From contig JBDVPM010000008.1 in the NCBI GenBank assembly GCA_039968605.1, positions 806,001 to 870,000 on the forward strand: a DNA stretch of 64,000 nucleotides. Reading direction: 5' to 3'. How positions within the stretch are numbered: the first letter of the stretch is position 1; each line of letters opens with the position of its first letter. This DNA is from Alteripontixanthobacter sp. GTDB lineage: Bacteria > Pseudomonadota > Alphaproteobacteria > Sphingomonadales > Sphingomonadaceae. Below the pieces are notes generated by a model that was not told the DNA's origin, did not search any database, and saw nothing but the letters and a program-made list of their open reading frames with translations. The position numbers were made by a program, and so were the translations under genes. Shown here piece by piece: positions 63,426 to 64,000 of this stretch.

Positions 63426-63453
63426 CTTGTGCCAATAGAAAGCGCACCTATAT
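63426..63453 (+). promoter_or_regulatory. Heat-shock (sigma32) promoter of dnaK
   Basis: CTTG (63426-63429), 17-base spacer, then CCTATAT (63447-63453) followed by CG. This matches the alphaproteobacterial sigma32 pattern CTTG-N17-CYTATNT. The predicted start near 63461 gives a leader of about 90 bases before the dnaK ATG at 63551. Confidence 0.75.
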
Positions 63454-63529
63454 CGCGCTGCATAATCGAGCTGCCCACCGGGTTTGCCTGCCCAGCAGGG
63501 AACCCCACCGGCGGCGTCCAACCAAGTGA

Positions 63530-64000
<471 letters not shown>

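Overview
The window is a GC-rich (roughly 60 to 65% by eye) chromosomal segment of an alphaproteobacterium, most likely a sphingomonad of the Erythrobacteraceae type. This is inferred from a two-piece, circularly permuted tmRNA gene, a large TonB-dependent receptor, an UrcA-family protein, a DOMON-like/NamZ pair, the alphaproteobacterial hrcA-grpE-dnaK layout and the overall protein style. No rRNA, tRNA, CRISPR array, transposase or prophage module was seen. Almost everything is densely packed core genome, with many 4-base ATGA overlaps between genes.

Layout. 0-11 kb: typA, a TonB-dependent receptor, RDD and DUF805 membrane proteins (with a 46-codon internal-deletion relic of a DUF805 gene), a YbbP/YbbA-type ABC exporter facing a TesA-like lipoprotein esterase, and recF. 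11.3-11.9 kb: a compact operon of two paralogous single-span micro-membrane proteins and a PspC protein behind a sigma54-type -24/-12 element. 11.9-16 kb: a six-gene minus-strand operon lemA-TPM-TPM-TPM-NUDIX-SDR. 16-26 kb: mscL, permuted ssrA (tag ANDNEALAIAA), ychF, an SDR, pth, rplY, two GumN/TraB lipoproteins, a five-gene operon of small membrane proteins around a tiny XRE regulator, and urcA. 26-32 kb: glyQ and glyS, separated by a long palindromic repeat, then ppdK. 32-42.7 kb: a methyltransferase, comF, hisI, a MerR (LiuR-like)/acyl-CoA dehydrogenase operon with a textbook autoregulated and apparently leaderless promoter, cysK, an MFS transporter, PilZ, tyrS and DOMON-like/NamZ.

42.7-45 kb is an AT-rich islet: a secreted mini-RHS core protein with a unique C-terminal domain, a tightly coupled small membrane protein and a secreted transglutaminase-like protein. 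45-50 kb: a VWA (CoxE) plus MoxR ATPase pair with a second, inverted copy of the palindromic repeat between them, a serine hydrolase, and an alpha/beta-hydrolase-OsmC fusion. A very AT-rich orphan gene (49.9-50.8 kb) is inserted at the 3' end of parE. 52.8-58.3 kb: an LpoA-like lipoprotein, rsmI, yraN, gshB, xerC and hemW. 58.3-64 kb: a CAP protein, rdgB-rph, and the heat-shock block hrcA-grpE ... dnaK, interrupted by a lipoprotein, a zinc-peptidase-like protein that seems to start at CTG, and a PCu(A)C copper chaperone.

The best candidates for undescribed biology are the sigma54/PspC micro-membrane operon, the mini-RHS islet, and the XRE-centred set of small membrane proteins. Function statements rest on recognised family motifs. 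Start codons were chosen from Shine-Dalgarno position, signal peptides and gene overlaps.
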